NCBI GenBank assembly: GCA_964460905.1
Contig: CAYWRM010000007.1
Location: forward strand, 1 to 64,000
Origin: GCA-002708315 sp964460905
GTDB lineage: Bacteria > Bacteroidota > Bacteroidia > Bacteroidales > F082
Length of the DNA stretch: 64,000 nt
Reading direction: 5' to 3'
In this document: one piece after another, positions 27,632 to 36,834 of the stretch
How the letters are laid out: each line of letters opens with the position of its first letter
How positions within the stretch are numbered: position 1 is the stretch's first letter
The notes under the pieces: model-generated
The model's database searches: none
What the model was told of the DNA's origin: nothing
What the model saw: only the letters and a program-made list of their open reading frames with translations
Program-made: the position numbers and the translations under genes

Positions 27632-28834
27632 ATGTTAGCGGGTAAGAAAATATTAATTGGTATTACAGGGAGTATTGCTGCCTACAAAATACCTTTTGTT
27701 ATCCGTTTACTGAAAAAGGCAGGTGCAGAAGTTCAAATATTAATTACTCCGGCTGCCAAAGATTTTGTTACACCCCTTACTTTATCAACGCTAAGTGAAC
27801 ATCCTGTATTAATGGACTTTTTTAATAGTGATGACGGTACCTGGTCGAGCCATGTTGATCTTGGTATGTGGGCTGATATGGTGTTAATAGCACCGGCATC
27901 GGCAAATACTATGGCAAAAATGGCTGGTGGCATAACCGATAATTTGTTGTTAGCAACTGTGCTTTCTACACGGTGTAAAGTGTTTTTTGCTCCTGCAATG
28001 GATTTGGATATGTACAAACATCCAACTACTACTGAAAATATTAAGAAATTGCAATCTTTTGGATATGAACTTATAAAGCCGGTAGCTGGTGAGCTTGCCA
28101 GTGGGCTAGTAGGTTGTGGCAGGTTAGAAGAACCTGAAATTATTGTCAATAAGATTGAAAAATACTTTAATGATTCTCTTCCTTTTTCCGGAAAGAAAGT
28201 GATGATAACTGCAGGACCAACTTATGAACCAATTGATCCTGTGAGATTTATTGGTAACTATAGCTCCGGAAGAATGGGTATTGAAATTGCTAAAGCAATG
28301 GCAAAACAAGGAGCTGAAGTGAATCTTATAACAGGCCCAACAGCTATTAATATTGATAATCAAGGGTTTAATGTTGTTAGAGTTACAACAGCAACACAAA
28401 TGCATACTGAGTGTATGAACGTTTTTCCGGATAGTGATATTACAATTATGTCAGCTGCTGTTGCAGATTTTACTCCTGATAAAACTAAATCCAATAAGAT
28501 AAAGAAGGAAGATGGTTTTAATTCAATAAAACTTAAGCCAACTGTTGATATTCTTCTTGAATTAGGTAAGAAAAAAAAGGATAAACAATTACTAGTTGGT
28601 TTTGCTCTTGAAACAGATAATGAGAAAGGTAATGCTAAAAAGAAGCTAGCTAATAAAAATTTAGATATTATAGTGCTTAACTCACTAAAAGATGAGGGAG
28701 CGGGTTTTGGGCATGAAACAAATAAGGTTACAATATTAACAGCCATTGGTGAAGAGCTAATCTTCGAACTTAAGCCAAAGCACGAAGTTGCTTTGGATTT
28801 ATTATCGGTTCTAAAAGCATACAAGAAATCATAG
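27632..28834 (+). CDS. coaBC: bifunctional phosphopantothenoylcysteine decarboxylase/phosphopantothenate-cysteine ligase
   Basis: CoaBC catalyses two consecutive steps of coenzyme A synthesis. Of 400 residues, the N-terminal half is the flavin-dependent decarboxylase CoaC (GKKILIGITGSIAAYK; active-site cysteine in LASGLVGCGRLEEPE). The C-terminal half is the CTP-dependent ligase CoaB (VMITAGPTYEPIDPVRFIGN, SSGRMGIEIA, SAAVADFTPD). The ATG at 27632 is chosen because the longer frame back to 27551 overlaps rpoZ in a different frame and lies before the domain start. It is the third gene of the bamD run. Confidence 0.95.
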   Translation: MLAGKKILIGITGSIAAYKIPFVIRLLKKAGAEVQILITPAAKDFVTPLTLSTLSEHPVLMDFFNSDDGTWSSHVDLGMWADMVLIAPASANTMAKMAGGITDNLLLATVLSTRCKVFFAPAMDLDMYKHPTTTENIKKLQSFGYELIKPVAGELASGLVGCGRLEEPEIIVNKIEKYFNDSLPFSGKKVMITAGPTYEPIDPVRFIGNYSSGRMGIEIAKAMAKQGAEVNLITGPTAINIDNQGFNVVRVTTATQMHTECMNVFPDSDITIMSAAVADFTPDKTKSNKIKKEDGFNSIKLKPTVDILLELGKKKKDKQLLVGFALETDNEKGNAKKKLANKNLDIIVLNSLKDEGAGFGHETNKVTILTAIGEELIFELKPKHEVALDLLSVLKAYKKS

Positions 28835-28839
28835 CTAAT

Positions 28840-29739
28840 ATGATAAGAAAAACCATAATAGTAATCGTAATATATATTGCTGGATTAGCACCTGGTTTTT
28901 CACAGGAGTTTCTTGGTAATATACAAATCCAGCATCAACAAGTTGAAGGCGTAGACCCTAGTGTTTTTACAAACATGCAAACCTCTATATTTGAGTTCAT
29001 GAATAATAGGGTTTGGTCATCCTATAATTTTAAAATTGAGGAACGGATTGAGTTTACAATGGTTATTACAATTAGTGAGGTTCAGGGAAGCGATATTTTT
29101 CGGGGTTCAATAAACCTTGTACTTCAACGTCCTATTTATGGTACTGATTATAATTCGGTAGTTATTAATATTGTTGATAATGATGTGCGTTTTGAATTTA
29201 TACCATATCAATCAATGGAATACTCTGATGGGACATACACAAATAATTTAACTTCAATATTAGCTTTTTACGCCTATTTTATGTTAGGTCTTGATTTTGA
29301 CACATATTCACTGGAAGGTGGTACTCAGTTTTATGAGAAAGCTATGGCAGTTGTTATTAGTGCTCAAAATTCTAATACTAAAGGATGGCAGGCTTTCGAA
29401 GGACCTAGAAACAGATATCAACTTGTTGAAAACATTATGAATCCATCATATAGTGATCTACGCACACTTCTTTATGAATATCATTTAAAAGGACTTGATG
29501 AGATGGTTGATGATAAAACAGCTGGTAGGGCAATTATTGCAAGAACCTTAAAGAACTTTGAAAAAGTTTACGATAAAAGGTCCGGATTATATATTTTGCA
29601 AGTGTTTTTAGAAGCAAAAAGAGATGAAATAATTGATATCTTTACTGAAGGATCCCCCGCTGAAAAAGTTGAAATGATTAACATTATGAAAGAAGTTGAC
29701 CCTTCCAATGGTTCACGTTATGAAGCAGTAAATAATTAA
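28840..29739 (+). CDS. porD: DUF4835 protein, PorD-like
   Basis: A 299-residue exported protein whose signal peptide ends GFSQ (residues 1-21). It matches the DUF4835 family, named PorD in type IX secretion. Recognisable segments are FLGNIQIQHQQVEGVDPSVF near the mature N-terminus, the MEYSDGTYTNNLTSILAFYAY block, LEGGTQFYEKAM and KGWQAFEGPRNRYQLVENIM. Its exact part in T9SS is unclear. The T9SS cargo at 21433 shows the machinery is likely present. It ends the bamD run; recN, its usual next neighbour in many relatives, is absent here. Confidence 0.82.
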   Translation: MIRKTIIVIVIYIAGLAPGFSQEFLGNIQIQHQQVEGVDPSVFTNMQTSIFEFMNNRVWSSYNFKIEERIEFTMVITISEVQGSDIFRGSINLVLQRPIYGTDYNSVVINIVDNDVRFEFIPYQSMEYSDGTYTNNLTSILAFYAYFMLGLDFDTYSLEGGTQFYEKAMAVVISAQNSNTKGWQAFEGPRNRYQLVENIMNPSYSDLRTLLYEYHLKGLDEMVDDKTAGRAIIARTLKNFEKVYDKRSGLYILQVFLEAKRDEIIDIFTEGSPAEKVEMINIMKEVDPSNGSRYEAVNN

Positions 29740-29770
29740 TAATTGCCATATCTTGGAAATGACTTTTTAC

Positions 29771-29778
29771 TATCTTTG
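29771..29778 (+). promoter_or_regulatory. candidate -7 box for the hybrid kinase
   Basis: TATCTTTG fits TAnnTTTG and would give a leader of roughly 70 bases before the ATG at 29855. The nearest TTG upstream (29753-29755) is at a 15-base spacing, slightly short. Confidence 0.35.
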
Positions 29779-29854
29779 AAATAAATAATAATTCACCGGA
29801 ATACGATTTTTAAAGATTTGCTGTTTATTTATTATCACACATGAAAATTTTCTA

Positions 29855-31483
29855 ATGAATTCATTCAGTAATTTTGCTGACAAGCTTACCACAAAACCTG
29901 AAAGCAACATATTAGCGATTATTAAGGAGACTCAACTCACTCTTGGCGGTCTTTTTTGCATATATAATAAACTTGATTCAAAACAGTCGAGTTTAATATG
30001 CAGAAATAGTGATATGAGTGAAAATGATGATCCAATAACTGATCCTGCTCCTGGTCATATTTGTTATGATGCAACAATTTTAGGTATAGATAAGGTTGTT
30101 GTTATTAGTGATTTGAAAAGCACCAAGTTTGCCTCTTCAGATCCGGCAGTATCAAAATATAAATTAAGGTCCTATCTTGGAGTTCCGGTTAGGTTGGGTA
30201 CTACAACTATCGGTTCACTGGCAATAGTAGATACTGTAGTTAGGGAATTTAGTGATGATCAAATTGAAAAAATTTCCAATTTTGCTTTACTTATTATGCT
30301 TGAAGAACAGCATATTTTAACCCAAAAAGGATTAATTGAAGCAAACAAGAAAGCTGAAGAATCAAATAAAATGAAGTCACTTTCACTTGCTAGCATGTCG
30401 CACGAACTTCGTACACCATTAAATTCTATAATTGGCTTTTCTGATTTACTTCTTGACGAAGATACTACAACTGCTGAAAAAGAAATGTTCTCAAAACTTA
30501 TTCAAACAGCAGGTAGATCTTTAATGCAACTTATTGCTGATATAGTTGATATATCGAAGATTGAAGCAGGAGAGGTAACTATTCAAAAGGAGTTGTTTAA
30601 TGTTAACAGTTTTCTTCAAGAGGTTCTTTTAATGTTCAAGCAGATTAAAGAAAATAAAGATAAAGCTAATATTGAACTTAAGTTAGTGCTCTCGGATCAA
30701 ACTGCTGATCTTAAGATAGAAACAGATGCATACAGGCTTAGGCAAGTATTTAATAATCTGCTTACAAATTCATTAAAATTTATTGATGAGGGATATGTGG
30801 AATTTGGATATTCAAGTGTTATAGGAGAAAATATTCAGTTCTATGTTAAAGATACAGGTGTGGGTATTGAATCAGACAAAAAGGAGAAAATATTTGAACA
30901 TTATGGTCAAGACAAGAGTACTTATAGTAGAAATAGGGAGGGTACAGGTTTAGGATTAGCTATAAGTAAATCGTTTGTTGAATTATTGGGTGGAAGAATA
31001 TGGGTTGATTCAGAGTTAAATGAAGGGTCGACATTTTATTTTACTATTCCGTATAATGTAAGTTCAGCTATTAACGATAATTATATGGTTGATTCATTAA
31101 AATTTGGTAGTATTAATTGGACAAATCACACAATTTTGATAGTTGATGATGTTAAAGAAAATTTTGTTTTCTTAAAGGGATTGTTAAATCATACTAAGGC
31201 TCAACTACTCTGGGCAAAAAATGGTCAGGAAGCAGTAAATATCTGTCGTGAAAATAAGTCAATTAATATTATACTAATGGATATTAGGATGCCTGTTTTA
31301 AATGGTTTTGAAGCTTCAGCGATTATAAAAAAAGAGAACCCTAATATACGAATTATTGCACAAACAGCATTTTCAAATCCAGATGACAGGAAAAAGTGCC
31401 TTGATAGTGGCTGCGATGAGTATCTAAAAAAACCAATTGATTATAAGCAATTGTTTTCCGCAATTTCAAAGTATTTAGGATAG
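29855..31483 (+). CDS. GAF-domain hybrid histidine kinase/response regulator
   Basis: A 542-residue soluble sensor. An N-terminal GAF domain (about 5-155; YLGVPVRLGTTTIGSLAIVD is the typical end) is followed by a short helix. The HisKA region carries the phosphorylated histidine in SMSHELRTPLNSIIGFSDLL (about residue 182), then HATPase_c with DTGVGI and GTGLGLAISK. The C-terminal receiver (about 425-540) has the phospho-acceptor in ILMDIRMPVLNGFEA. There are no membrane helices, so it senses a cytoplasmic cue. The receiver closely resembles the lone receiver at 18587-18994. It takes the place after porD where recN is common. Confidence 0.93.
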   Translation: MNSFSNFADKLTTKPESNILAIIKETQLTLGGLFCIYNKLDSKQSSLICRNSDMSENDDPITDPAPGHICYDATILGIDKVVVISDLKSTKFASSDPAVSKYKLRSYLGVPVRLGTTTIGSLAIVDTVVREFSDDQIEKISNFALLIMLEEQHILTQKGLIEANKKAEESNKMKSLSLASMSHELRTPLNSIIGFSDLLLDEDTTTAEKEMFSKLIQTAGRSLMQLIADIVDISKIEAGEVTIQKELFNVNSFLQEVLLMFKQIKENKDKANIELKLVLSDQTADLKIETDAYRLRQVFNNLLTNSLKFIDEGYVEFGYSSVIGENIQFYVKDTGVGIESDKKEKIFEHYGQDKSTYSRNREGTGLGLAISKSFVELLGGRIWVDSELNEGSTFYFTIPYNVSSAINDNYMVDSLKFGSINWTNHTILIVDDVKENFVFLKGLLNHTKAQLLWAKNGQEAVNICRENKSINIILMDIRMPVLNGFEASAIIKKENPNIRIIAQTAFSNPDDRKKCLDSGCDEYLKKPIDYKQLFSAISKYLG

Positions 31484-31684
31484 CAGAGAATTAGGAAATA
31501 TTTGTTTTTCATTAAGTCTTTTCTCCGTAGCTCCAACACTCAATATTTCAGGACGATACAAAAATTGTGCATATTATTTCAATTTTATACTTCTATTGTA
31601 TAATACCAATTAGTTATCAGAATGAGCTTTAAAAACAAAATATCCCTATGCCATTAAGCCATTTTTTCATTATCTTTACTTTTT

Positions 31685-33616
31685 ATGAGTTTGGAAGCAA
31701 AAAAAATACTTGTTAGTTATTGGGGGCATTCTGCCTTTAGACCAATGCAAGAAGAGATAATTGATTCTGTTCTGGAAGGTAAAGATACACTGGCATTATT
31801 ACCAACAGGAGGAGGGAAGTCTGTTTGTTTTCAGGTCCCTGCCTTAATTAAAGAAGGTACTTGTATTGTAATTACTCCGCTAATTGCTTTAATGAAAGAT
31901 CAGGTTGCTAATTTAAAGAAACGTAACATAAAGGCTGCTGCAATTTACTCAGGTATGCATCATGATGAAATAGAATCGATATATTCTAATGCAGTTGCCG
32001 GTAATCTGAAGTTTTTATATATCTCACCAGAAAGGCTTTCTACACCTTTGACACGAGATGTAATTAGTAGGATGAAAGTAAGCATCTTAACTATTGACGA
32101 AGCTCACTGTATTTCACAATGGGGTTATGATTTTAGACCCCCGTATCTTAAAATTGCCGAAATCAGACCAATCATTCCTGATGTTCCGGTATTAGCTCTT
32201 ACGGCAACAGCTACTTCTGTAGTGGTTGTTGATATCATGGAAAAGCTGGAATTTAAGAAGCCTAATGTTTTAAAAACAAGCTTCGAACGAAGAAATTTAT
32301 CGTATAATGTTACCAAGGAGTTTGATAAAACAGGACTTCTGATCAGGAAGTTGGCAGATGATAACAATTGTGCTATAATTTATGTGCGTAGTAGAAGAAA
32401 AACAAGAGAATTATCTGAGATATTGCAGAAAAATGGAGTGAGTTCTACTTATTATCATGCAGGACTTGATGCTAAAACAAGGGATGTAAGACAAAAAGAT
32501 TGGAGCCTGGGCAGGGTAAAAGTTATTGTTGCCACAAATGCTTTTGGAATGGGTATTGATAAGGCAAATGTAAGGTATGTAATACATTACGATCTCCCTG
32601 ATTCAATTGAATCATATTTTCAGGAAGCAGGTAGAGCTGGTCGTGATTTGCAACCATCTTCTGCAATGCTTTTGTATAATAATAATGATATTACTACTGC
32701 TAAGGATAGGTTTAAAGCTTCATTTCCGCCAATGAGCATTATAAAGAATGTTTATAATGCATTAGGAAATTATTTCCAAATACCCGAAGGAAGTGGTAAA
32801 GATTTGGGTTTTGATTTCAATATTGCAGATTTTGCCAATCAATTTAATTTTGATATTCTGCAAACTTATAGTTCAATAAAATTTCTTGAAAGAGAAGGCT
32901 TTTTATTTTATATACAGTCAGCAGGTCAGTTCTCAAAGTTGTTTGTTCCACTTAATAAAGAGGAGCTATACAAGTTTATTGTTGAGCATCCGGGTACCGA
33001 CAGATTGCTTAAAGAAGTAATGAGGTCTTACTCAGGTGTTTTTACAGATTATATAAATATCAATGAAACATTGCTGGCTAAACGAGCTGAAATGAAGCGT
33101 GAGGATGTAATTAAAAAACTTTCTTATTTCGATAAGCAAAAAGTTATTAGCTATATTCCAATAAAAACTAAACCTCAATTGGTTTTTGCTTATGAAAGGT
33201 TGAGTACAGAGCATATACAGCTTTCTAATGATAATTATCAAAACCTCAAAGAATCTTCGGAGAAGAGGTTGGATGCTATGCTTGATTTTATTACTAATAT
33301 GCTTGAATGCAGAAGTAAGCAATTGTTGGAATATTTTGGAGAAAAAAAGCCAAGGCGATGTGGTATTTGTGATATTTGTATTACTAAGAATAAAGTTGAT
33401 TTAAATGAAATTGAGTTCAATGCAATTGAAAATGTCATCAAAGAAAATCTAAGTAAGGAGTCAAAACATTTATATGAATTAATTTCAGCCATAGAAGATT
33501 TTAAGGAAGAGGATATTATTCAGGTTGTCAGGTGGTTAATTGACAATAATAAGGTTGTTCGTTATAAAGATGAGTCATTGTCATGGTATAATCAACTTGA
33601 TATTGGATTTGATTAG
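31685..33616 (+). CDS. recQ: ATP-dependent DNA helicase RecQ
   Basis: A 643-residue superfamily 2 3'-5' helicase for repair and fork maintenance. Motif I is LLPTGGGKSVCFQ (near residue 47) and the DEAH box is TIDEAHCISQWGYDFRP. Motif VI lies in SYFQEAGRAGRD. The RQC zinc site has cysteines in CRSKQLLEYFG and CGICDIC (about 540-565). A final 70-residue helical tail is present, but no clear HRDC domain, which fits the shorter RecQ form of the phylum. It is monocistronic or leads the next outer-membrane gene, 28 bases downstream. Confidence 0.92.
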   Translation: MSLEAKKILVSYWGHSAFRPMQEEIIDSVLEGKDTLALLPTGGGKSVCFQVPALIKEGTCIVITPLIALMKDQVANLKKRNIKAAAIYSGMHHDEIESIYSNAVAGNLKFLYISPERLSTPLTRDVISRMKVSILTIDEAHCISQWGYDFRPPYLKIAEIRPIIPDVPVLALTATATSVVVVDIMEKLEFKKPNVLKTSFERRNLSYNVTKEFDKTGLLIRKLADDNNCAIIYVRSRRKTRELSEILQKNGVSSTYYHAGLDAKTRDVRQKDWSLGRVKVIVATNAFGMGIDKANVRYVIHYDLPDSIESYFQEAGRAGRDLQPSSAMLLYNNNDITTAKDRFKASFPPMSIIKNVYNALGNYFQIPEGSGKDLGFDFNIADFANQFNFDILQTYSSIKFLEREGFLFYIQSAGQFSKLFVPLNKEELYKFIVEHPGTDRLLKEVMRSYSGVFTDYININETLLAKRAEMKREDVIKKLSYFDKQKVISYIPIKTKPQLVFAYERLSTEHIQLSNDNYQNLKESSEKRLDAMLDFITNMLECRSKQLLEYFGEKKPRRCGICDICITKNKVDLNEIEFNAIENVIKENLSKESKHLYELISAIEDFKEEDIIQVVRWLIDNNKVVRYKDESLSWYNQLDIGFD

Positions 33617-33644
33617 GTTTCAATAATTATAAAATTTTAAACAG

Positions 33645-34352
33645 ATGAAACGATTAATAATTCTACTATTATTTTTAGCCCAGATATCATTTGGGCAAAA
33701 TGTTAACCGTCAGACAATAGGACTCAGTGCCGGACCATCATTTCCAATAAGTGATTTTGGTAAAGCAGAGCTAAACGACTCAACTTCAGGTTTTGCAAAA
33801 ACGGGCGTAGCTCTATCATTTAACTATGCATATAGGGTTAGCCATAATTTTGGATTTCAGTTAATTATTAATTATAGTGGAAATAGTTTGGATAATAGTA
33901 AACTTAGGAATCATCTGGAAGATGCGCACTCTGAATATGGTGTAAGTGTAGAGAGTACACAATACTGGAGTAGCGGTGGTTTATTTTTAGGTCCATACTT
34001 ACGTTTTCCTATTACTGATAGGCTTTCGTGGGATATTCGTGCTTTAGGTGGATATTTTGGGTCTTATTCTCCAAATATAATAATTAGAACTACGAAAAAG
34101 GATGATTTAAATGTGAAAGCGGAATATGTGGTCGCTAGTTCACGCGCATCTAATTTTGGATATATGTTAGGAACAGGACTAAAATATCGAATGGAGTCGT
34201 ATTATATACTATTATATGGCGATTACGTTAGTTCATCACTTAAGTTCAAAAACGCATCAGGTTGGGATTGGGATAATGAACCTTATACAACGACCTTTAG
34301 CCAGAAAATTAATTATATGTCAATTACTATTGGTGTTGGTTATATTTTGTAA
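33645..34352 (+). CDS. outer membrane beta-barrel protein (PorT/OmpA-like barrel)
   Basis: A 235-residue protein with a signal peptide (residues 1-17, ending ISFGQ) and alternating hydrophobic strands such as TIGLSAGPSFPISDFG, GVALSFNYAYRVSHNFGFQLIIN and GGLFLGPYLRFPITDRLSWDIRALGG. It closes with YMSITIGVGYIL, whose final aromatic or hydrophobic strand is typical for barrel insertion. There is no OmpA peptidoglycan domain. The role is unknown. It is 28 bases after recQ but functionally unrelated as far as can be seen. Confidence 0.78.
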   Translation: MKRLIILLLFLAQISFGQNVNRQTIGLSAGPSFPISDFGKAELNDSTSGFAKTGVALSFNYAYRVSHNFGFQLIINYSGNSLDNSKLRNHLEDAHSEYGVSVESTQYWSSGGLFLGPYLRFPITDRLSWDIRALGGYFGSYSPNIIIRTTKKDDLNVKAEYVVASSRASNFGYMLGTGLKYRMESYYILLYGDYVSSSLKFKNASGWDWDNEPYTTTFSQKINYMSITIGVGYIL

Positions 34353-34456
34353 AGGAATTAATATTAGCCCGAACACAAAAACCCGAACCTAATAAATGTG
34401 GTTAAACTCTGATCATAGAATTATAGTAAGATAAACTCTTTTTCATTTTTAATCTG

Positions 34457-35059
34457 ATGTCAAAACTTTCCACTTCATTTTATCTTACTAACAATGTAGA
34501 ATCTATTGCCAGGTTGTTATTAGGGAAATTCATATTTACTAAGATAAATGGAATGCTAACAGGTGGGATAATAACTGAAACTGAAGCATATAACGGTGTT
34601 TTGGATAAGGCTTCGCATGCTTATGGAGGAAAACGAACCAATAGAACTGAGGTGATGTATAGGCAGGGAGGGATAGCTTATGTTTATTTGTGCTATGGTG
34701 TTCATTATTTGCTAAATGTGGTAACTGCTGATTCTGATATTCCGCATGCAGTTCTAATAAGAGGGATTTATCCTATTATTGGAGTAAATAATATGTTGGA
34801 TAGGACTGGAAAATCAAAAGTCGATTATAATCTCACAAACGGGCCGGGAAAACTTTCAAAAGCTCTAGGTATTGATAATTCGCTAAATGGAGTAAAATAT
34901 GATAGCAACAAACTTTGGATTGAAGACAGAGAAATAATTGTAAGAAATGAGGATATTGTTATAGGTCCTCGAATTGGAGTTGATTATGCTGGTGAAGACT
35001 CGTTATTGCCTTATAGATATATTCTTTTATACCAAAATTATACCAACTATATTTCATAA
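34457..35059 (+). CDS. 3-methyladenine DNA glycosylase (AAG/MPG type)
   Basis: This enzyme excises alkylated purines in base excision repair. It is 200 residues, the usual bacterial AAG length. Conserved features are LLGKFIFTKINGMLTGGIITETEAY (the catalytic glutamate in ETEAY), DKASHAYGGKRTNRTEVMY, the AYVYLCYGVHYLLNVVT barrel strands and NGPGKLSKALGID. The C-terminus reads IGPRIGVDYAGEDSLLPYRY. It stands alone on the plus strand; RecQ is two genes upstream, which may reflect loose clustering of repair genes. Confidence 0.92.
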   Translation: MSKLSTSFYLTNNVESIARLLLGKFIFTKINGMLTGGIITETEAYNGVLDKASHAYGGKRTNRTEVMYRQGGIAYVYLCYGVHYLLNVVTADSDIPHAVLIRGIYPIIGVNNMLDRTGKSKVDYNLTNGPGKLSKALGIDNSLNGVKYDSNKLWIEDREIIVRNEDIVIGPRIGVDYAGEDSLLPYRYILLYQNYTNYIS

Positions 35060-35107
35060 TGACGTATAAGAAATTGAGTGATTTTTAGCTGAAGAATATG
35101 GGAAACC

Positions 35108-35122
35108 TGCCTGCCGCAGGCA
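35108..35122. repeat. short GC-rich palindrome
   Basis: TGCCTGC, one base, then GCAGGCA form a perfect 7-bp stem in an AT-rich gap between the glycosylase and HU genes. It is of the same CCTGCC/GGCAGG type as the palindromes at 26292-26307 and 49848-49870. It probably belongs to a dispersed small repeat family. Confidence 0.5.
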
Positions 35123-35203
35123 TGAAGGATCAATTTATATGTGACATTATGGGGTATATTTGGTATTACATATCATCATTTTTTATTACAACGTAATCTG
35201 CAT

Positions 35204-35239
35204 GCATAAAAAAAACGCCATGAAATTCATGACGTTTTT
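35204..35239 (-). terminator. intrinsic terminator of the HU gene
   Basis: Arms 35211-35223 and 35227-35239 pair at 12 of 13 positions with a 3-base loop. The single mismatch becomes a G-U pair only when read on the minus strand, and on that strand the hairpin is followed by a run of T. It sits 19 bases after the HU stop codon. Confidence 0.75.
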
Positions 35240-35257
35240 ATAAATTTTGAAGATTGT

Positions 35258-35530
35258 TTATTTGACAATCTTTGACAGATCTGCACCAGCTTTAAACTTA
35301 ACTACTTTTTTAGCAGCTATGTTTATTTCTTTTCCTGTTTGTGGGTTACGACCTTTGCGAGCAGCTCTTGTAGAAACTGAGAAAGATCCAAATCCAACTA
35401 ATGCAACACGGTCACCACCTTGAAGAGCACCACCTGTAACATTGATAAAAGATTCAAGTGCTTTTTTTGCATCACTTTTGCTTAGTCCAGCTCCTGATGC
35501 CATTGCGTCAACTAATTCCGCTTTGTTCAT
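35258..35530 (-). CDS. HU-family DNA-binding protein
   Basis: A 90-residue nucleoid protein that bends and compacts DNA as a dimer. MNKAELVDAMASGAGLSKSDAKKAL is the helical dimerisation part. GFGSFSVSTRAARKGRNPQTG is the beta-arm signature with the intercalating NP turn (Asn-Pro near residue 62), and the protein ends in a short helix. Length is typical. A terminator follows directly. The upstream region holds a TACATTTG box and a tandem 15-bp repeat that may be a control site. Confidence 0.95.
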   Translation of the reverse strand: MNKAELVDAMASGAGLSKSDAKKALESFINVTGGALQGGDRVALVGFGSFSVSTRAARKGRNPQTGKEINIAAKKVVKFKAGADLSKIVK

Positions 35531-35570
35531 TGTTTAAGTATTAAATTAAAAATTAAGTTCTCATTGCAAA

Positions 35571-35578
35571 CAAATGTA
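35571..35578 (-). promoter_or_regulatory. candidate -7 box for the HU gene
   Basis: On the minus strand the bases read TACATTTG, a full TAnnTTTG match, 40 bases before the ATG. A TTGC on the minus strand near 35598-35604 is a possible -33 element at 19-22 bases. Confidence 0.45.
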
Positions 35579-35624
35579 ATGTAATTAGTTAAGAAAGCAA
35601 GCAATACAGCCAAAATACTCTGTT

Positions 35625-35659
35625 ATTGTTAATAAAACAGGCTAATTGTTAATAAAACA
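35625..35659. repeat. tandem 15-bp direct repeat upstream of HU
   Basis: ATTGTTAATAAAACA occurs at 35625-35639 and again, unchanged, at 35645-35659, a 20-base period that places both copies on the same face of the helix. They lie 47 to 88 bases upstream of the HU -7 box, a position suited to an activator or repressor. No protein-coding sequence covers them. Confidence 0.6.
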
Positions 35660-35777
35660 ACGCTAAAAACAATGTTTTTACTTGCAAATTAATATGTAAT
35701 TAGTCTGTAGACCTAGTATAGGTGGTGGTTTAGAGATATCTCAATTTCTATTAACTCTGGTTAAATGAATACAATTT

Positions 35778-36752
35778 TCATTCAAAATGAAAAGAATTAA
35801 TATTCTGGAATCCTCTTAAGAAATCAGTTATACTCATTCGCTTTTTGCCTGACAATTGTAATTCGAGTATACTAATAATTCCTGTTTTAGCAATTACATT
35901 AAGATATGTTTTTTCATCTGTTATTATTTTTCCGCATACTTCTGTAGATGGAGAAGATGAAATTATACTAGCTTTGAATACCTTGATAGAGTGTTGAATT
36001 TCCCTATCTGATTTTAGAACTGAGAATGATGCAGGATATGGGCTCAACCCTCTTACAAAGTTATATATAGTTATAGGTGTATTATTCCAATTAATTCGAC
36101 AAAAGTCTTTTTTAATCTTTGGGGCAATTTTCAGCGTATTATACTCATCTGTGAATTTATGTTGCTCATGTGATGTAACTTCATTGTTAGAGATTGAGTT
36201 TATAGTCTTTAGTACTATGTCTGAACCTTTTTCCATCATCCTGTCATGAAGTGTACCTGCATCATCATTTTTACTAATATCAATCTTTTCCTGAAAAATT
36301 ATCCTGCCCGTATCAATTTCTTTGTCAAGAAAGAATGTTGTGAGACCGGTAGTAGTTTCGCCATTAATAATAGCAAAATTAATAGGAGCCGCACCTCTGT
36401 ACTGAGGTAATAAAGAAGCATGAAGGTTAAACGTTCCTAATGCTGGCATTGCCCATACAATTTCGGGTAACATCCTGAAAGCAACAACAACCTGAAGATT
36501 AGCCTTAAGGTTTCGTAGGTCAACTATAAAATTCTCATCTTTTAATTTATGTGGTTGAAGTATCTCTAATTTATGTTCAATGGCAAACTTCTTTATCGCT
36601 GACATATTGATCTTCTTTCCTCTACCAGCCTCCTTATCAGGTGCAGTTATTACACCAACAACATTGTAACCATTGTCGATAATTGCTTTTAAAGTGGGAA
36701 CAGCAAAATCAGGAGTTCCCATAAACACTATTCGAAGGTCTTGTTTTTTCAT
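35778..36752 (-). CDS. fmt: methionyl-tRNA formyltransferase
   Basis: Fmt formylates initiator Met-tRNA using 10-formyl-tetrahydrofolate. It is 324 residues with RIVFMGTPDFAVPTLKAI at the N-terminus and the catalytic block FNLHASLLPQYRGAAPINFAI (Asn, His near residue 110). The catalytic aspartate lies in DKEIDTGRII, and a C-terminal beta-barrel domain covers about residues 210-315. No def gene adjoins it. A strong terminator for the upstream TPR gene lies between that gene and fmt, so fmt should have its own promoter within a short space or depend on read-through. Confidence 0.95.
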   Translation of the reverse strand: MKKQDLRIVFMGTPDFAVPTLKAIIDNGYNVVGVITAPDKEAGRGKKINMSAIKKFAIEHKLEILQPHKLKDENFIVDLRNLKANLQVVVAFRMLPEIVWAMPALGTFNLHASLLPQYRGAAPINFAIINGETTTGLTTFFLDKEIDTGRIIFQEKIDISKNDDAGTLHDRMMEKGSDIVLKTINSISNNEVTSHEQHKFTDEYNTLKIAPKIKKDFCRINWNNTPITIYNFVRGLSPYPASFSVLKSDREIQHSIKVFKASIISSSPSTEVCGKIITDEKTYLNVIAKTGIISILELQLSGKKRMSITDFLRGFQNINSFHFE

Positions 36753-36763
36753 TTGTTAAAAAT

Positions 36764-36794
36764 AAAAAAACCCGGCAGTTAATTGCCGGGTTTT
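36764..36794 (-). terminator. intrinsic terminator after the TPR gene
   Basis: CCCGGCA (36771-36777) and TGCCGGG (36784-36790) form a 7-bp GC-rich stem with a 6-base loop. On the minus strand it is followed by seven T (36764-36770 as A). It could work both ways because TTTT follows on the plus strand too, but the only converging gene end is that of the minus-strand TPR gene at 36835. Confidence 0.85.
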
Positions 36795-36834
36795 ACATTC
36801 TTTATAAAGAAAATATTAATTTCTCTCAAATTAA

